Shown here: positions 1 to 11,148 of the stretch, piece after piece
Layout of the letters: each line of letters begins with the position of its first letter
How positions within the stretch are numbered: the first letter of the stretch is position 1
Assembly (NCBI GenBank): GCA_025331435.1
Contig: JAIWNI010000144.1
Coordinates: 1-55,558, forward strand
Direction of reading: 5' to 3'
Origin: Choanephora cucurbitarum
Lineage: Eukaryota > Mucoromycota > Mucoromycetes > Mucorales > Choanephoraceae
Length of the DNA stretch: 55,558 nt
Notes under the pieces: generated by a model
The model's input: the letters and a program-made list of their open reading frames with translations, nothing else
Told to the model about the DNA's origin: nothing
Databases searched by the model: none
Translations under genes and position numbers: made by a program

Positions 1-253
1 GCAGAGAATGTTCCCCCGAACCGTTGTTTAATATGTCCTTTTTCAATTTGTAGCTAAGTTGGTTATCATTGCTGGTAACTGTCCTCCTCTTCGCAAGTCT
101 GAGATCGAATACTACGCCATGTTGTCCAAGACTGGTGTCCACCACTACAACGGTAACAACATCGACCTTGGTACCGCTTGTGGTAAGCTCTTCCGCACCA
201 GTGTTCTCTCCATCACTGATGCTGGTGACTCTGATATCTTGACTGCTCAATAA
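1..253 (+). CDS. RPL30: 60S ribosomal protein L30 (eL30), 3' part only
   Basis: This is the last coding exon, 54-253, preceded by the end of an intron (1-53) that closes with a TTGTAG acceptor. The gene begins outside the window. The exon encodes about 65 residues of eL30, a structural protein of the large ribosomal subunit. Family hallmarks visible are AKLVIIAGN near the exon start, the [17 protein letters not shown] segment, and the GTACGKLF and GDSDIL motifs before the stop. The reading frame stops at 251-253. The end lies only 61 bp from the end of the convergent SPATA20-like gene, so the 3' UTRs probably overlap. Codon use favours C-ending codons, as expected for a highly expressed gene. 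Confidence 0.96.
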
Positions 254-314
254 GTATTTTGAGATATACATTTATCATCATAATAAAAAAACAATATGAT
301 ATATAGTAAAGACT

Positions 315-3181
315 TTATTGTTTGTCTCCTCCATAAGACATGGCCTTTTTGAGTTCTTCAGGATCATGAATAGGTAAACCGCAAGCAAAGTTTTCACAGA
401 TATAAGCAACAGGTTCATCGTTCTTGATTGGAATTTTTGAGATCTGTTGAATGATGGAATTATGTGAAGCAACAAATCCTTCAGATCGAGCATACAACAC
501 TAGTTTGTGGGGTAAAAAGACACGGGAGACAATCTTTTGAAACAATCGAAGTCGATCATTCAATGCATCTGCACCTGTAAACACAATCTATATGATGGTA
601 CTATCAGTCATCTAGTTGGGGTGTTTCTCTTGATTTACCTCTTTAAGACCAGATGTGGCCAACATGAAAGCAGAAACTAAGGCAGGTATAGCAAAAGGAA
701 ACTTGGTCAATGAAAGCTTAAATGCATACGCTGTTTCTTTGGCTAATGTAGTCCATGCTGGTTTTTCCAAAAGAGTGCCAAGACGCACTAGATTTCTCAA
801 GGACACAGCATTGGCAGAAGGTTCTGCTCCATCCTGCTCTTCCTTGAGACGAAGCAATAGAGTCTTGTCTGAACTAGCCACATTGAAATAGCCACCATCC
901 TGTTGATCATAGAACAGTTGGTTTTGCTTCTCTTGTAAAGTATAAGCCCATTCCAACCATCGCTCATCAAACGTGACTTCATAGAGATCCAAAAGAGCTT
1001 GGGTCAAGTAAGCATAATCGTCAATGAATCCCTCAATGTCAGATGCACCACCACAATAGCTTCGTAACAGAATATGCGTGGTAGGCTGATAGAGTTCTTC
1101 ATAAATGAAGTTAGCTGCAGCAATGGCAAGTGACAGGATACTCTCGTCTTCCAAGGCTTCATAAGCATGTACAAGACCTGTGATCATCAGTCCATTCCAC
1201 GACGTGATGACCTAACCAACAGACTGAGATCTCTCTTATTATAAGAAACAAAGAATAAGCAAAAATTACCTTTTCATCGCGATGAGGTTTAGGTCGTGCA
1301 GTAGATCGGTATTCCCAAAGTTTAGCACGACCTTCCTTTAAGATGCTGGCTACTTCAGTAGGTGTCATGCCTGTGACTTTGGCTGTATCTTCAATAGATC
1401 CATATTCTATCAAGACATTCTATAGAGAATCAGTTATGAGTCCATTGAACCAAGCTTTTTTTTTTCAAATGCCTACTTTATGAACAAGTTCTTGATGTGG
1501 ATCTTGAGCAGGATTGATGTTTCCTTTTGCTTGACAATGATAATGTGTATTGAACACACGAGCCTTTTCTGGGCCCAAGACAGCCTCTATCTCTGATGTC
1601 TCCCATACACAAAAAGCACCTTCTAGTTTCTTGGAGGCATCTTGAGTAGGCAAAGAATCGGCATCTTCAGCTGAATAGAATCCTCCCTTCGTATGTTGGA
1701 GATCGCGAGAGACATAACAGATAATATCTCTTGTCACATTAGCAAACAAGGGATCTCCAGTGATTTGATAGGCAGAAGAATACAGTGACATCAGCTGTGC
1801 TTGATCGTACAACATCTTTTCAAAATGAGGTACGTGCCATTTATTGTCTGTACTATAACGATGAAATCCGCTACCCACATGATCTGTGATTTTTTGTATA
1901 TAAGTGCATCTACTTTTGATTATTCAGACCCAATCATTTGCTTTACCATGAATACCACCTGAAGCAATCTTCTTTAATGTAAACAAAGCCATGTCTAATG
2001 CTTTTTGAGCATTCTCTGATGCTTTTGATCCATGATGTCGATTGTACATGTAATAATCTAATAAAAATTGAAGTTGAACAGGTGTAGGAAACTTGGGAGA
2101 TCCTCCAAATCCACCATGAACAGCGTCAAATGAATTCTCGAAATGATGATATGTTTCAGCAGCAATTTCAGTTGGATCTAACTCTTGACTTGACTCTGTT
2201 GGTTTTGCCTAAGATCATAAGATAAGCTTAGCAAAGTTGTAATGAAAACATGGCCGATGTTACTTGAATATAGGATCTTAATTGTTCTGTAATGTTCTTT
2301 CCGCTGGCAATCACTTTATCTGGATTGGCATTCCATAATTGAGCAATGCGTTTCAAGAGTGTTTTAAATCCAGGTTTGCCAAATTGATCTTCTGGAGGGA
2401 AGTAGGTTGCACCAAAAAAAGGGTTGAGTTCGGGTGTCAAAAAGACAGACATAGGCCAACCACCACCTCCAGAAGTCAATTGAACATAAGTCATATACAG
2501 TTTATCTACACCGGGATTTTCCTCTCTTCCCATTTTTTAAAAAAAAAAGACTCATGACTATTCTGCTTTGACCTTTTCAATGACTTCACTTTTACCTATC
2601 CACTAATGAAACGAATGGTTACTGATGAATAGGGACAGATATACATTTCTTGTTTTTTCTTTACCTTTAATGTTGATGAAGTATTTATTCATGATCTCTG
2701 CAACAGATTCGTTTTCAAAAGATTCATGTTCCATTACATGGCACCAACTTGGTTATATGTGCATCAATAATTGACATCATCCCTCACTCTATCTTGAATT
2801 TACTTACTGACAAGTACTATAGCCTACACTCAAGAAAATAGGTTTATGTTCGTTTCTAGCTTTATCAAATGCTTCCTGTCCCCATGGAAACCAATCCACC
2901 TATCCCCGAGAAAAAAAAAGAGTAAATCCCATGTTGATTTTGATTTCGATTTACTTACGGGATTATGAGCTAACCATTATTGTGATAAATGTAAAATGTT
3001 AATCCTTTAGAGTGTCTTTTCCTTGTCTCTTTTTTTTTCAGTATATACCGTGTTGCTAGTTTGAAAAGAAGTCAGGGATGTGTTAGATCTTTAAACGAGT
3101 CACTTGAAGTTTTTTCGATATTGATATTACTAGTAAGTAAGGACTTTTCTCGTGAATAAGCCTGTTTGTATATTTGGCCAT
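315..3181 (-). CDS. SPATA20/YyaL-like protein (thioredoxin-fold plus (alpha/alpha)6 domain), 12 exons
   Basis: Exons in coding order: 3131-3181, 3049-3055, 2959-2969, 2808-2899, 2665-2747, 2596-2602, 2264-2525, 1947-2208, 1477-1883, 1270-1419, 639-1211, 315-587. They sum to 2178 nt (725 aa), near the family's usual 690-790 aa. The N-terminus carries [21 protein letters not shown] and a thioredoxin-like CHWC motif (residues 53-56), followed by [14 protein letters not shown] and [15 protein letters not shown]. The C-terminal half holds the conserved [13 protein letters not shown] and [13 protein letters not shown] motifs and resembles N-acylglucosamine 2-epimerase-like helical barrels. Known family members (bacterial YyaL, mammalian SPATA20/SSP411) are conserved but of unclear biochemical function. 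Three exons are only 7, 11 and 7 nt long, and each restores invariant residues. Start: ATG at 3181, the first in frame before NRLIHEKSP. Confidence 0.9.
2596..2602 (-). other. 7-nt micro-exon of the SPATA20-like gene
   Basis: The coding-strand exon is TGGATAG, flanked by an AG acceptor (2603-2604) and a GTAAAAG donor (2589-2595). With one G from the exon before and one A from the exon after it encodes the invariant Val-Asp-Arg of the IK-VDR-EENPG motif. The flanking introns are 62 nt (2603-2664) and 70 nt (2526-2595). Confidence 0.82.
2959..3055 (-). other. Two consecutive micro-exons (7 nt and 11 nt)
   Basis: Micro-exon CAACACG (3049-3055; preceded by ACTAG, followed by GTATAT) and micro-exon CTCATAATCCC (2959-2969; preceded by GGTTAG, followed by GTAAGT) together encode Gln-His-Ala-His-Asn-Pro. 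This joins SPYLL (exon 1) to VDWFPWG (exon 4), the conserved family N-terminus. An in-frame TAA lies two codons upstream of the acceptor AG, so the second exon cannot simply extend upstream. The intron between them is 79 nt. Confidence 0.82.
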
Positions 3182-3727
3182 GATTAATATAAGTAAAGAA
3201 AAAAGAGAGAGAAGAAAAAAAAAAGAAAAAATCGGTTGTTCAAAAGCATTCTTTCAGGTTACCAAATTTGATGAGTTTCACTATTTTCTTCCGAGAAAAA
3301 AGCTCTGCATTAATTTTCAACACGATGAATGTGACGAAGACACCTTTATTGGTTTTCATGAATGTGTTGCTATGTAGTCATATATCTATCTTTATTCTTT
3401 CAAACCTCAAGGCTATCTTAGAAAGAGACTATTTCAACAATAAAAGTAGCACACACACATACATACACAAAATAAAGAGTATAAAGTCCATCAGAGCGCA
3501 AATATGATTCCTATGTAAGAGTTAGTCCTATAAGAAAGAAACACAGAGAAAAAGAAAAAGAGCGTATAAGAAAAAAAAAAGAGGGAGCAACTGAAGCCAA
3601 ATACAGAAAAAGAGAGCAAGAGAGAGAGCAAACTATAAATTAGTTGATTTTTATTGTATATTTTTTTTAATTCTTTTTTTTTTCTTTTCTACTAGATTGA
3701 AAGGAGAAAAAATTAGTCATTTGTTAC
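3182..3727. promoter_or_regulatory. Divergent promoter region of the SPATA20-like gene and CAF40
   Basis: This 546-nt spacer separates two divergently transcribed genes. It holds long purine-rich stretches (AAGAGA, GAGAGA repeats, about 3530-3635) and T-rich runs near both start codons. No defined TATA box or operator can be claimed. Short open frames here are low-complexity and unsupported. Confidence 0.45.
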
Positions 3728-5108
3728 ATGCATCCCAATTCTCATCTTCATCAATATTTGCAACAGTCCTCATTAGCGGGCACAGCTAACCCATTGACTG
3801 CTGCTGCTCTTCAGCCTGGCACCAACAACATGAACGCGTTGTCTCAACACTTTCCAGCTATGAATCGAAACGCTGGTGCCAACAATGCGGATCCTTTTGT
3901 GTATGCTCAAATGATGAACAATGCAGCTTCTCAAGCTATGCCCATGTCAACTGCATTTGCCATGCAACCTCAACCTCCCCCACCTCCCCCACCTCCTCAA
4001 CAACAACAACAACAACAGCAACATGCCCAACCAGAACAAAAGCTTCAACAGTTGGATGAAGAAAAGATTTATGGACTTGTGCTTGACTTACTCAATCCTT
4101 CCTCAAGAGAGCAAGCCTTACTCGATCTGAGTAAGAAGAGAGAACAATATGAGGATTTGGCACTTGTGTTATGGTATTCTTACGGTAAGTTCTTTAGTGT
4201 GTATCTATGTATTGAAGTAAAAATAATAATGAGTATACGATTAGGTGTCATTCCTGTCTTACTTCAGGAAATCATCACTGTCTATCCTCTCTTGACTCCA
4301 CCTACTCTTAGTGGTGGTGCTTCCAACCGAGTCTGTAACGCACTTGCCTTACTTCAATGTGTTGCCAATCACAATGAGACCAGAAGTCTGTTTCTTCAGG
4401 CTCATATTCCTCTCTATCTCTATCCATTCTTGAACACCACCAGTAAGACTCGTCCCTTTGAATATTTGAGATTGACTAGTCTAGGTGTCATTGGTGCTTT
4501 AGTGAAGGTAAGTTTGAGGGCTATAGGTCTTTTAGATCAAGGTGCTCATTTTCTTTTTTTAATTAGAATGACAATCCTGAAGTTATCAGTTTCTTATTGT
4601 CGACCGAAATCATTCCTCTCTGTCTTCGTATAATGGAAACAGGTAGCGAACTCTCAAAGACAGTAGCTATTTTTGTTGTTCAGAAGATTCTGTTGGATGA
4701 AACAGGCTTAGTAAGTATAGACAGTAAAAAAAGAAAAGAGGGACCAAGACTGATCATGTTGTATCTAGTACTATATCTGTCAGACTTATGAGCGCTTTTA
4801 TGCTGTTGCTACTGTATTGCATAATATGGTCAATCAATTGGTTGAGAATCAAGCAATGCGTCTATTGAAGCATGTTATCCGTTGTTATTTACGATTGTCT
4901 GAAAATCCAAGGTATAGAACAATAGAGAGAGTGTGTGTGATGTAAGCCGGGTTTACTAACTTGCTATTCTAGAGCACGCGAGGCATTACGTCAATGTCTT
5001 CCTGAACCCCTTCGTGATTCTACCTTTCACCAAGCCTTGAAGGATGATATTGCCACTAAGCGTTGTCTTGGTCAACTATTACTCAATTTATCGGATGGCA
5101 TTAACTAA
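3728..5108 (+). CDS. CAF40: CCR4-NOT complex subunit Caf40 / CNOT9 (Rcd1 family)
   Basis: Exons: 3728-4184, 4245-4507, 4567-4710, 4784-4911, 4973-5108 (375 aa). The conserved armadillo-like Rcd1 domain starts near residue 109 ([19 protein letters not shown]) and runs to the C-terminus. It includes [50 protein letters not shown] and [11 protein letters not shown], all close to animal CNOT9. Caf40 is a scaffold of the CCR4-NOT deadenylase complex and binds silencing factors such as GW182, Bam and Roquin in animals. The first ~105 residues are Ala/Asn/Met-rich with a nine-proline run followed by a glutamine run (around 3970-4030), which is absent from the human protein. All junctions are GT-AG with introns of about 59-73 nt. 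The start is the ATG at 3728; upstream sequence is T-rich leader. Confidence 0.95.
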
Positions 5109-5560
5109 TTCGTATATAACATATTCTATTTAATCTTAGGCTGGCTTAAAAAAAATCTTTTTGAATGTTAGAATGTAAATTATCAAAGTCTTCCTTTAGT
5201 ATTATTATCAATTTGCTCTTGATTTATTCCCCCCCTTATTTCTTGCCTTGTTTTCTTTTAATCTTACTTTCAACATTCATACCTCTGTTTCCTAAAAATA
5301 AATTATCAAAAAAATTAAAAACGCGCTTAAATTGATCAAATTAAATGATCCACAGTCAATTGACGCGTATAATGGCTTCCTTCATATAAACTTCTTTAAT
5401 TGATTACCAAGTGAGCCAATCACAAGAGAATACGAAAGTCATTGGATTTGAAGCTCCTTTTAGAAATTGTTTAAATAAACTCGTTCGACGTCTCTCCTTC
5501 TTTTTTTTTTTTCTTTTTCTTCTATCTATTTTCTTAAAGAGAGAGAAAGAAAAGGAAATT
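5109..5560. other. Intergenic spacer
   Basis: 452 nt between CAF40 and the downstream ZIP gene. It has AT-rich 3'-UTR-like sequence with possible AATAAA-type signals near 5300, then a C/T-rich tract just before the ZIP start. No supported gene. Confidence 0.4.
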
Positions 5561-6692
5561 ATGTCGCAAACATCCTCTGTGTTTGCTTTCCTTTTTCCTG
5601 GAAATGCTCCAGTCAACTCCCTACTGGCCACTTCCTATATCTCTATTATTCCAAACCTGTTGCTCTATTTTGTCCCTCCTGATATCCACCCTTCCACTTT
5701 GAGTACATTGGTTCATTTTGCAGTAGGTAAGTAACACACAAAGCTGATCCATGATTTTTTTCTTAGCTCATATGGTATATTCTATAGGAAGTTTGCTAGG
5801 TGATGTATTCTTACATCTCTTACCTCACGCGTTTGTTCAACATGATCATGACCATGGAAAATCACACCATCATGAAGAAGAAGAAGAGGAATCACATAGA
5901 ACAGTCTTGATTGGTTTGGGATTATTTGCAGGTATATTTCTGTTCTATGCTGTGGATAAGTGCATGCGAGTCTATCTTGGTAAGACAGGTCATCAACATG
6001 ACCACTCTGTCGAAAAAGAAAAAGTGGTCAATCGAGTAGCAGAAGAAAAAGAAAAGGCAGTCAGTCAAGTGGCAGTCAGTGAAGGATTGCGCCAACGTAC
6101 TCAATCGACAACTAAGGAGAACAAAAAGTCAACATGTTCAGATACACATACACACCCAGAAAAGGATGTGCGTGCCAGTACCTATCTTAATTTACTCGCC
6201 GATTTCACTCATAACCTAACAGACGGTATCGCCATGGCTGCCTCCTTTTATGCCTCTCCTGCTGTTGGTGCTACCACAGCAGTAGCTGTCTTCTTTCATG
6301 AGATCCCTCATGAAGTCAGTGATTATGCTATCTTGCTTCAATCTGGTTTCAGTAAGAAGCGTGCTATGATGGCCCAATTTACAACTGCCATTGGTGCTTA
6401 TATTGGTACCTTTATTGGTATTTCCATTGAAGAAATGGCTAAACGTCTATCTCATCATCACCATCACCATCACCATCATGGATTATGGAATACAACAATG
6501 ACCTGGGGAGATCTTGTCATTCCTGTCACTGCTGGTGGGTTTCTCTATATTGCTACTGTTGGTGTCATTCCTGAACTATTGGAGAACAAGACAACAGTCA
6601 GTAAATTACAGCCTATCAAGGAACTATTGGCCATGTTGGTTGGTATTGGCTTGATGACTATCATTGCTTTGAATGAAACACATAGTCATTAA
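5561..6692 (+). CDS. ZIP-family zinc transporter (SLC39A7/KE4/ZIP13-like)
   Basis: Exons 5561-5726 and 5767-6692 (40-nt intron); 363 aa. ZIP transporters move Zn2+ into the cytosol, and the KE4 subgroup usually sits in ER/Golgi membranes. Visible features are several hydrophobic spans (residues ~20-45, near LIGLGLFAGIFLFYAV, and the C-terminal block), the transmembrane metal site HNLTDG (residues 204-209) and HEIPHE (233-238), the hallmark HExPHE of the LIV-1/KE4 group. Histidine-rich cytosolic or lumenal loops are present: HDHDHGKSHHHEEEEEE after the second span and a nine-His run at about 6453-6480. The LIV-1-type CPALLY motif is not seen, which fits KE4/ZIP13 rather than LIV-1 proper. Zinc as substrate is inferred from the family. 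The intron is short but needed to keep FAVAHMVYSIGSLLGD in frame. Confidence 0.92.
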
Positions 6693-7071
6693 GCTGATAT
6701 CGCCACCTTCGTATCTTAGTTCATATTCTATTCAAGCATACCCTCTCTCTTTCTCTCTTTGTTTAAACATACACACGCATATATATCGTTGATTAAAGAT
6801 ATATACATACATATTAGTTAGGATTCTGCATAGTATAAAGAAAAAAGTAATGTTATATCTATCTTGACGTGTAAAAGAATTCTTGACAACAAAGATGATT
6901 ATATAGTCATGCTACTTAGTAACAAGTGGGTGTAGAGCAATTGTTACGGATTTTACTCTTTTACAAAATATACGTATTTCAGAAAGGCTGGATTTCAAGG
7001 TGGCACTTGAAATCCCACCTTTTCTCTTTTTCTTTTTTTCTTTCTTGTAACAAACACAAGAGACACCTATA
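6693..7071. other. Intergenic spacer
   Basis: 379 nt between the ZIP gene and the Bet1-like gene: T-rich and CA-rich 3'-UTR-like sequence after 6693, then a T/C tract (7013-7045) just upstream of the proposed SNARE start. No supported gene. Confidence 0.35.
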
Positions 7072-7636
7072 ATGAGGTATTTGATACATTCGTCTACTTT
7101 TTTTTTTCTTATGTAAAGAAAAGAATCATCCAATCATATCTACGCATTTAGTACCTCGAATTCAAAGAACAATGGCTATATCTTTGAGCAACAAAACGAT
7201 ATTCGCCTAAATGAACTTAGTTCCAAGTTGTCTGCTATTAAAAATGTATGAAAGCAGCCTGATGGGCGCATCACAAACACATCCTTACTGATGTCAGATC
7301 ACGATAGATATTCATCAAGATGTAAGCGATCAAGACCGACTGTTGGATGAATCGGTAACTATCAAACAAAACTTCATCAGCTTAAGAAGCTCATACACTC
7401 AATAGCACAACCAATTCAGTGGACTTGGAAATAGTCTTCAAAACTCATTTGGAAGGATGAACAAAATGATCTCAAAGCGTCATCAAAGACAGCTTTGCTT
7501 TTATGTCTCTATTGCCCTTTGTGTCTTTTTTGTTCTGTATTATGGTGTGCCTTTGGTTTCGTACCTTTTTGGTTCTGCTGAAAGTGATCCCACTGCTGAT
7601 GACACACTGACAACACCACACGTAGGCGATATGTGA
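7072..7636 (+). CDS. BET1: Bet1-like Qc-SNARE
   Basis: Exons 7072-7076, 7152-7245, 7298-7354, 7406-7636 (128 aa; introns 75, 52 and 51 nt). Bet1 is the Qc-SNARE for ER-Golgi vesicle fusion. The SNARE helix is visible as FEQQNDIRLNELSSKLSAIK, then IDIHQDVSDQDRLLDE with the zero-layer Gln in VSDQDRLL, then FSGLGNSLQNSFGRMNKM. A single C-terminal membrane anchor follows (LCFYVSIALCVFFVLYY). The length fits the family (118-142 aa). About 30 residues follow the anchor's first half, a longer lumenal tail than in mammalian Bet1. The 5-nt first coding exon (ATG AG) is the weakest part: an in-frame TAA at 7114-7116 excludes extension upstream, and an alternative acceptor at 7118 would add eleven residues. 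Confidence 0.82.
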
Positions 7637-8112
7637 ATAAACATACTGAGACTCCTTCTTCACTATTTGGAAAGCTATCTAGTCTGTTTGATTGTTTTAT
7701 TGGAACTTTTGTATCATGATTTCATCCTGTTTAAATTCTATTTTTAAATCACCAAATGATGGTTTTTTTTTTGGTAGATGGGATCATGAACCGTTTCTCT
7801 ATGTCTAAGCCTGATGATACAATGTATGAGTAATGGTCTGTCAACTAACCAATTGAATAAATAACAATCTCTCCTATTTTGAGCGGAAGCATATTATGTA
7901 TAACTTTCGTCATAGTTTAAATCAAAGGAAAGTTAGGCTAAATGATACCATTTTATGTTATTACTTCATAGTTAGATACCTCTCTTTTTTTTATGCATTA
8001 AAAAGAGAGAGGGTTTTAGAAATCCGACATAGAAAGAGGGTAGATAACATATTTATTATCAGGGTATAGTTTATAACCTTTGAATAAATAATGATAACAG
8101 TAGGGCAACATA
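7637..8112. other. Intergenic spacer between convergent genes
   Basis: 476 nt between the ends of the Bet1-like gene and phosphatidylserine synthase. AT-rich; no open frame with recognisable content on either strand. Confidence 0.35.
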
Positions 8113-8977
8113 TTAAGGCTTGGGGATACGAAGTGTTTTTGAGATCATCAAAGTACCACTCAACATATACACCAAGACAAGAGGATGAAGATCCCAATCA
8201 GATGTGATCTTGACAAGTCCAAAAGGCAATGTATCCAGATACTGATCATTCAATACAAAATAGGCAACAATACCAACAAGTGATAGAGACGTGGGGATTG
8301 GTGTGCCTTCGAAATAATGTACTTTACCGGTAGCATCCTTAGGTGCTAAAGCAACAGTGGCATTATAACGAGCAAGACGAGCAATACCACAGCAAACAAA
8401 ATAGGTCAATGCAATTGTATCTAAATAAGTACGCATACCAACTATCATACAGGTTAAAAAAAAAAGATATATCTCATATTCACTTTGACTGATCTCTTAC
8501 TTTACCTGCATAAGCTAAAGCAGCAGGTGCCATACCGAATGAAATCTATTATTTTTTTTTACTTTCTTGTTCAGTCTCTTTCCTTTTTTTTTCGGGCAAC
8601 AATGCAAACTTTACCAAATCAGCTAAACTGTCAAGTTCTTGACCGAGTAATGATGAATTATTTCTCCAACGAGCAACACGACCATCCATAAAGTCGAAAA
8701 GCATACCAAAAGGCATAAGATACATGGCTGTATAAAGGTCTCGGACATTGTTGGAAGTTAAGTAACGCATTGAACTCAAGACTGATTGGACGCCACAGAC
8801 GCCATTCATTAAGGTGATAATGTCGGCCAAATAAAAGTTGCTATCCTCATTATCAGCCGAATGAACGTTTTTACGCGTATGAACTTCACTTGTAGATGAA
8901 ACTTACCGAACCATCGAAAAATGGCCTTGGGTACGCTTGGCCAAGTGAGCATCGGCTTCATTCATTTTCTTTTCCAT
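8113..8977 (-). CDS. CHO1: CDP-diacylglycerol-serine O-phosphatidyltransferase (phosphatidylserine synthase)
   Basis: Exons in coding order: 8907-8977, 8615-8840, 8506-8545, 8113-8441 (221 aa). The enzyme transfers phosphatidate from CDP-diacylglycerol to L-serine, giving phosphatidylserine, in the ER membrane. The CDP-alcohol phosphotransferase signature DG-x2-AR-x8-G-x3-D-x3-D is intact ([24 protein letters not shown], residues ~75-98, split from the following [13 protein letters not shown] by an intron). The N-terminus [22 protein letters not shown] matches the family. Hydrophobic spans follow in the C-terminal half ([43 protein letters not shown]). It is shorter than S. cerevisiae Cho1 (276 aa), mainly because of a short N-terminal tail. 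Confidence 0.93.
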
Positions 8978-9270
8978 TTTTTAAATCCAATAAAAAAAAG
9001 TAAAAGAAAAAAAAAAGGTCGAGACAGATTGATGTTTAAATCGGCCCCGAGAAAAAAAAAAGATGACGTTAATTTTAGTGACTACTACACTGAGACTTAA
9101 ATGAAGAATTTATCACACTTTAAGAAAGATCACAAGTAAGGTAACAAGATCAATAATTATTTACATTTCAAGAAATAAATAGAAGGAAAGGTATAGTATT
9201 AAGCAGGTTGATTCCTGGATAGTAATTATCTATGATGATGTCTAATCTTGTCTCCGGATAGTCACTATAA

Positions 9271-11036
9271 TCACGAATTAATTGACTTACTCTCTGTAGC
9301 TTTTTCTCTCGGTTGCTTTTTACCTGAGCTAAATGAGCCAAATGGATCTACTTCAGCTTCCTCTTCATCGTCATCTGTTGATGGTGGTGTAGATAGACTG
9401 TCTGCTCTACTATCGGCATGTAAATCAAAACTGACACTTTCTCTCATCCGAGTGAAATGAACGGCTCTGATTGGCTTGTCCTTGTTGGGCTTGATAGGCG
9501 GTTTCATGTTACGCAAAAGGGCAAAATTGATTGATTTGAAAAATGAATGAGCCTTCACTTCACTGGCACCTGCATGTGAACCAAGGCGTTTGTTCTCATT
9601 CTTGTTCAGCAATTTCTTAATAAACGATTTACAATCAGACGACATGCTAAGTCCCCGACCATAAGGACTGTTTGCATAGTCTGGAAATTCAACTGGATTA
9701 TTGAGGATTAAATCAAATGTATCATCGCGTGTTGGTCCCTTAAAAGGTGTATAGCCACACTAGTAAAATTATATGAGTTTTTATTTTTATTTTTATTTGA
9801 TTTGCTTACCATCATTTCATATACAAATATGCCTAGAGCCCACCAATCGACTGTACTTGTATGCCCATTGCCTCGAATGACTTCTGGTGCTAAATATTCT
9901 TCTGTTCCCACAAAACTATTGGTACGAATATTCATACAAGATCGAGTATCTACCAACGGTTTTTTCTTTTTTTTTTGAATTAGAAAAGAGAGAGAAGAAG
10001 GGGGTCGAAAGAAGTCAACTTACAGAGAAAGGAGAATTGGGTCGTACAAGGGTAGGTAGTGCAGCAGTAGGAGATTGGATAGAGAGATCAAAATCAGAAA
10101 GCATTAGATGACCGGATTCGTGTAATAAAATATCTATTATAAGCTGCTTAATGAGAAAAGGGGAATCGCTCTCTATTTTTGTTCATCTTACTTTCTGGCT
10201 TTAAATCTCGAAAGACGATCCCCATCAAATGTAAATATTCGAGTGCTGCCACTACCTCAGCCGCATAAAATTTGGCTTCATTTTCTTTCAGCACTCTTCC
10301 TGGTCTATACTGAAGAGCTATTATTTTTTTTAAAGATGAGAAATGAGTTTTTTTTTTATCTTCATTCATTGCTTCTTGTTTACCTCGAAAGAATTCACCA
10401 CCAACACAAAATTCCATACAAAAATAAAGATAATTACTACTCTGGAATGAATGATAAAGAGGTACAATGAAGGGATGATTGACAGTAGCCAAAATCGTCT
10501 GTTCTGCCACAGCCCGCTTAATCTTGTTTCGACTAATCATTTCCTTTTTTGACAAGACTGAAATAGAAATGAGTAAGATGACATAGTCAAACAAATGATA
10601 AAAAGAATGTATAACCTTTTAAAGCATACAGTTTCTCGGTTGATTTATGCTTTACCAAGTAAACCTTGCCTACATCGCCTCGACCCAACAGACGTACTTT
10701 CTCGAAATCGGTAGGTCCCACCTGTACTTGTTTCTTCTCAAGTGTATAGGAGCTAGACCTAAATGGAGGTTTGGGTGAGACAGGTGCTGAATTGGCTGTG
10801 TACTGATTAGATACATTTGGTGTACTTGTGCTATAGTTGGATGTGTTGTTTGCCTGAAGAAATCGATTATCGTTGTTATCGAAATAATCAGTTGTGCTTG
10901 GAACAGAAGAAACTCTTCGAATGCCATGATCGTTTTCGGGCAAATCAGCCTCCAATGATTGATTGTTCAGCTTGATTCTTGCTTGAAATAGTTTGTCTGG
11001 TTGATAGGATGGAGCAGGCGAACAAGGAATAGACAT
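9271..11036 (-). CDS. AGC-family protein kinase of the Fpk1/Kin82/NRC-2 group
   Basis: Exons in coding order: 10616-11036, 10384-10557, 10192-10317, 10024-10133, 9810-9965, 9271-9759 (491 aa). Visible are the glycine loop [16 protein letters not shown]-binding Lys in YALKV, catalytic loop [12 protein letters not shown], and DFD in place of DFG (LSDFDLS), the hallmark of fungal NRC-2/Fpk1 and plant AGCVIII kinases. An insertion before [15 protein letters not shown] and the AGC tail follow. Fpk1-type kinases phosphorylate aminophospholipid flippases at the plasma membrane and trans-Golgi; that role is inferred here. The N-terminal ~120 residues are Ser/Asn-rich. Intron 1 has a weak GTTATA donor. 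The last exon ends in ESKSINS; a perfect GTAAGT lies just before the stop, so an alternative 3' exon is possible. Confidence 0.92.
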
Positions 11037-11148
11037 AGTAGATTATAGTTAAAGAAAAGGAAAGAAAAAGGAAAGAAAAGAAATGAAAAACGAACACAAA
11101 ATATAAGGCCAAATTATGAATGCCGATAATTGGTGCGGGTTGTATATT

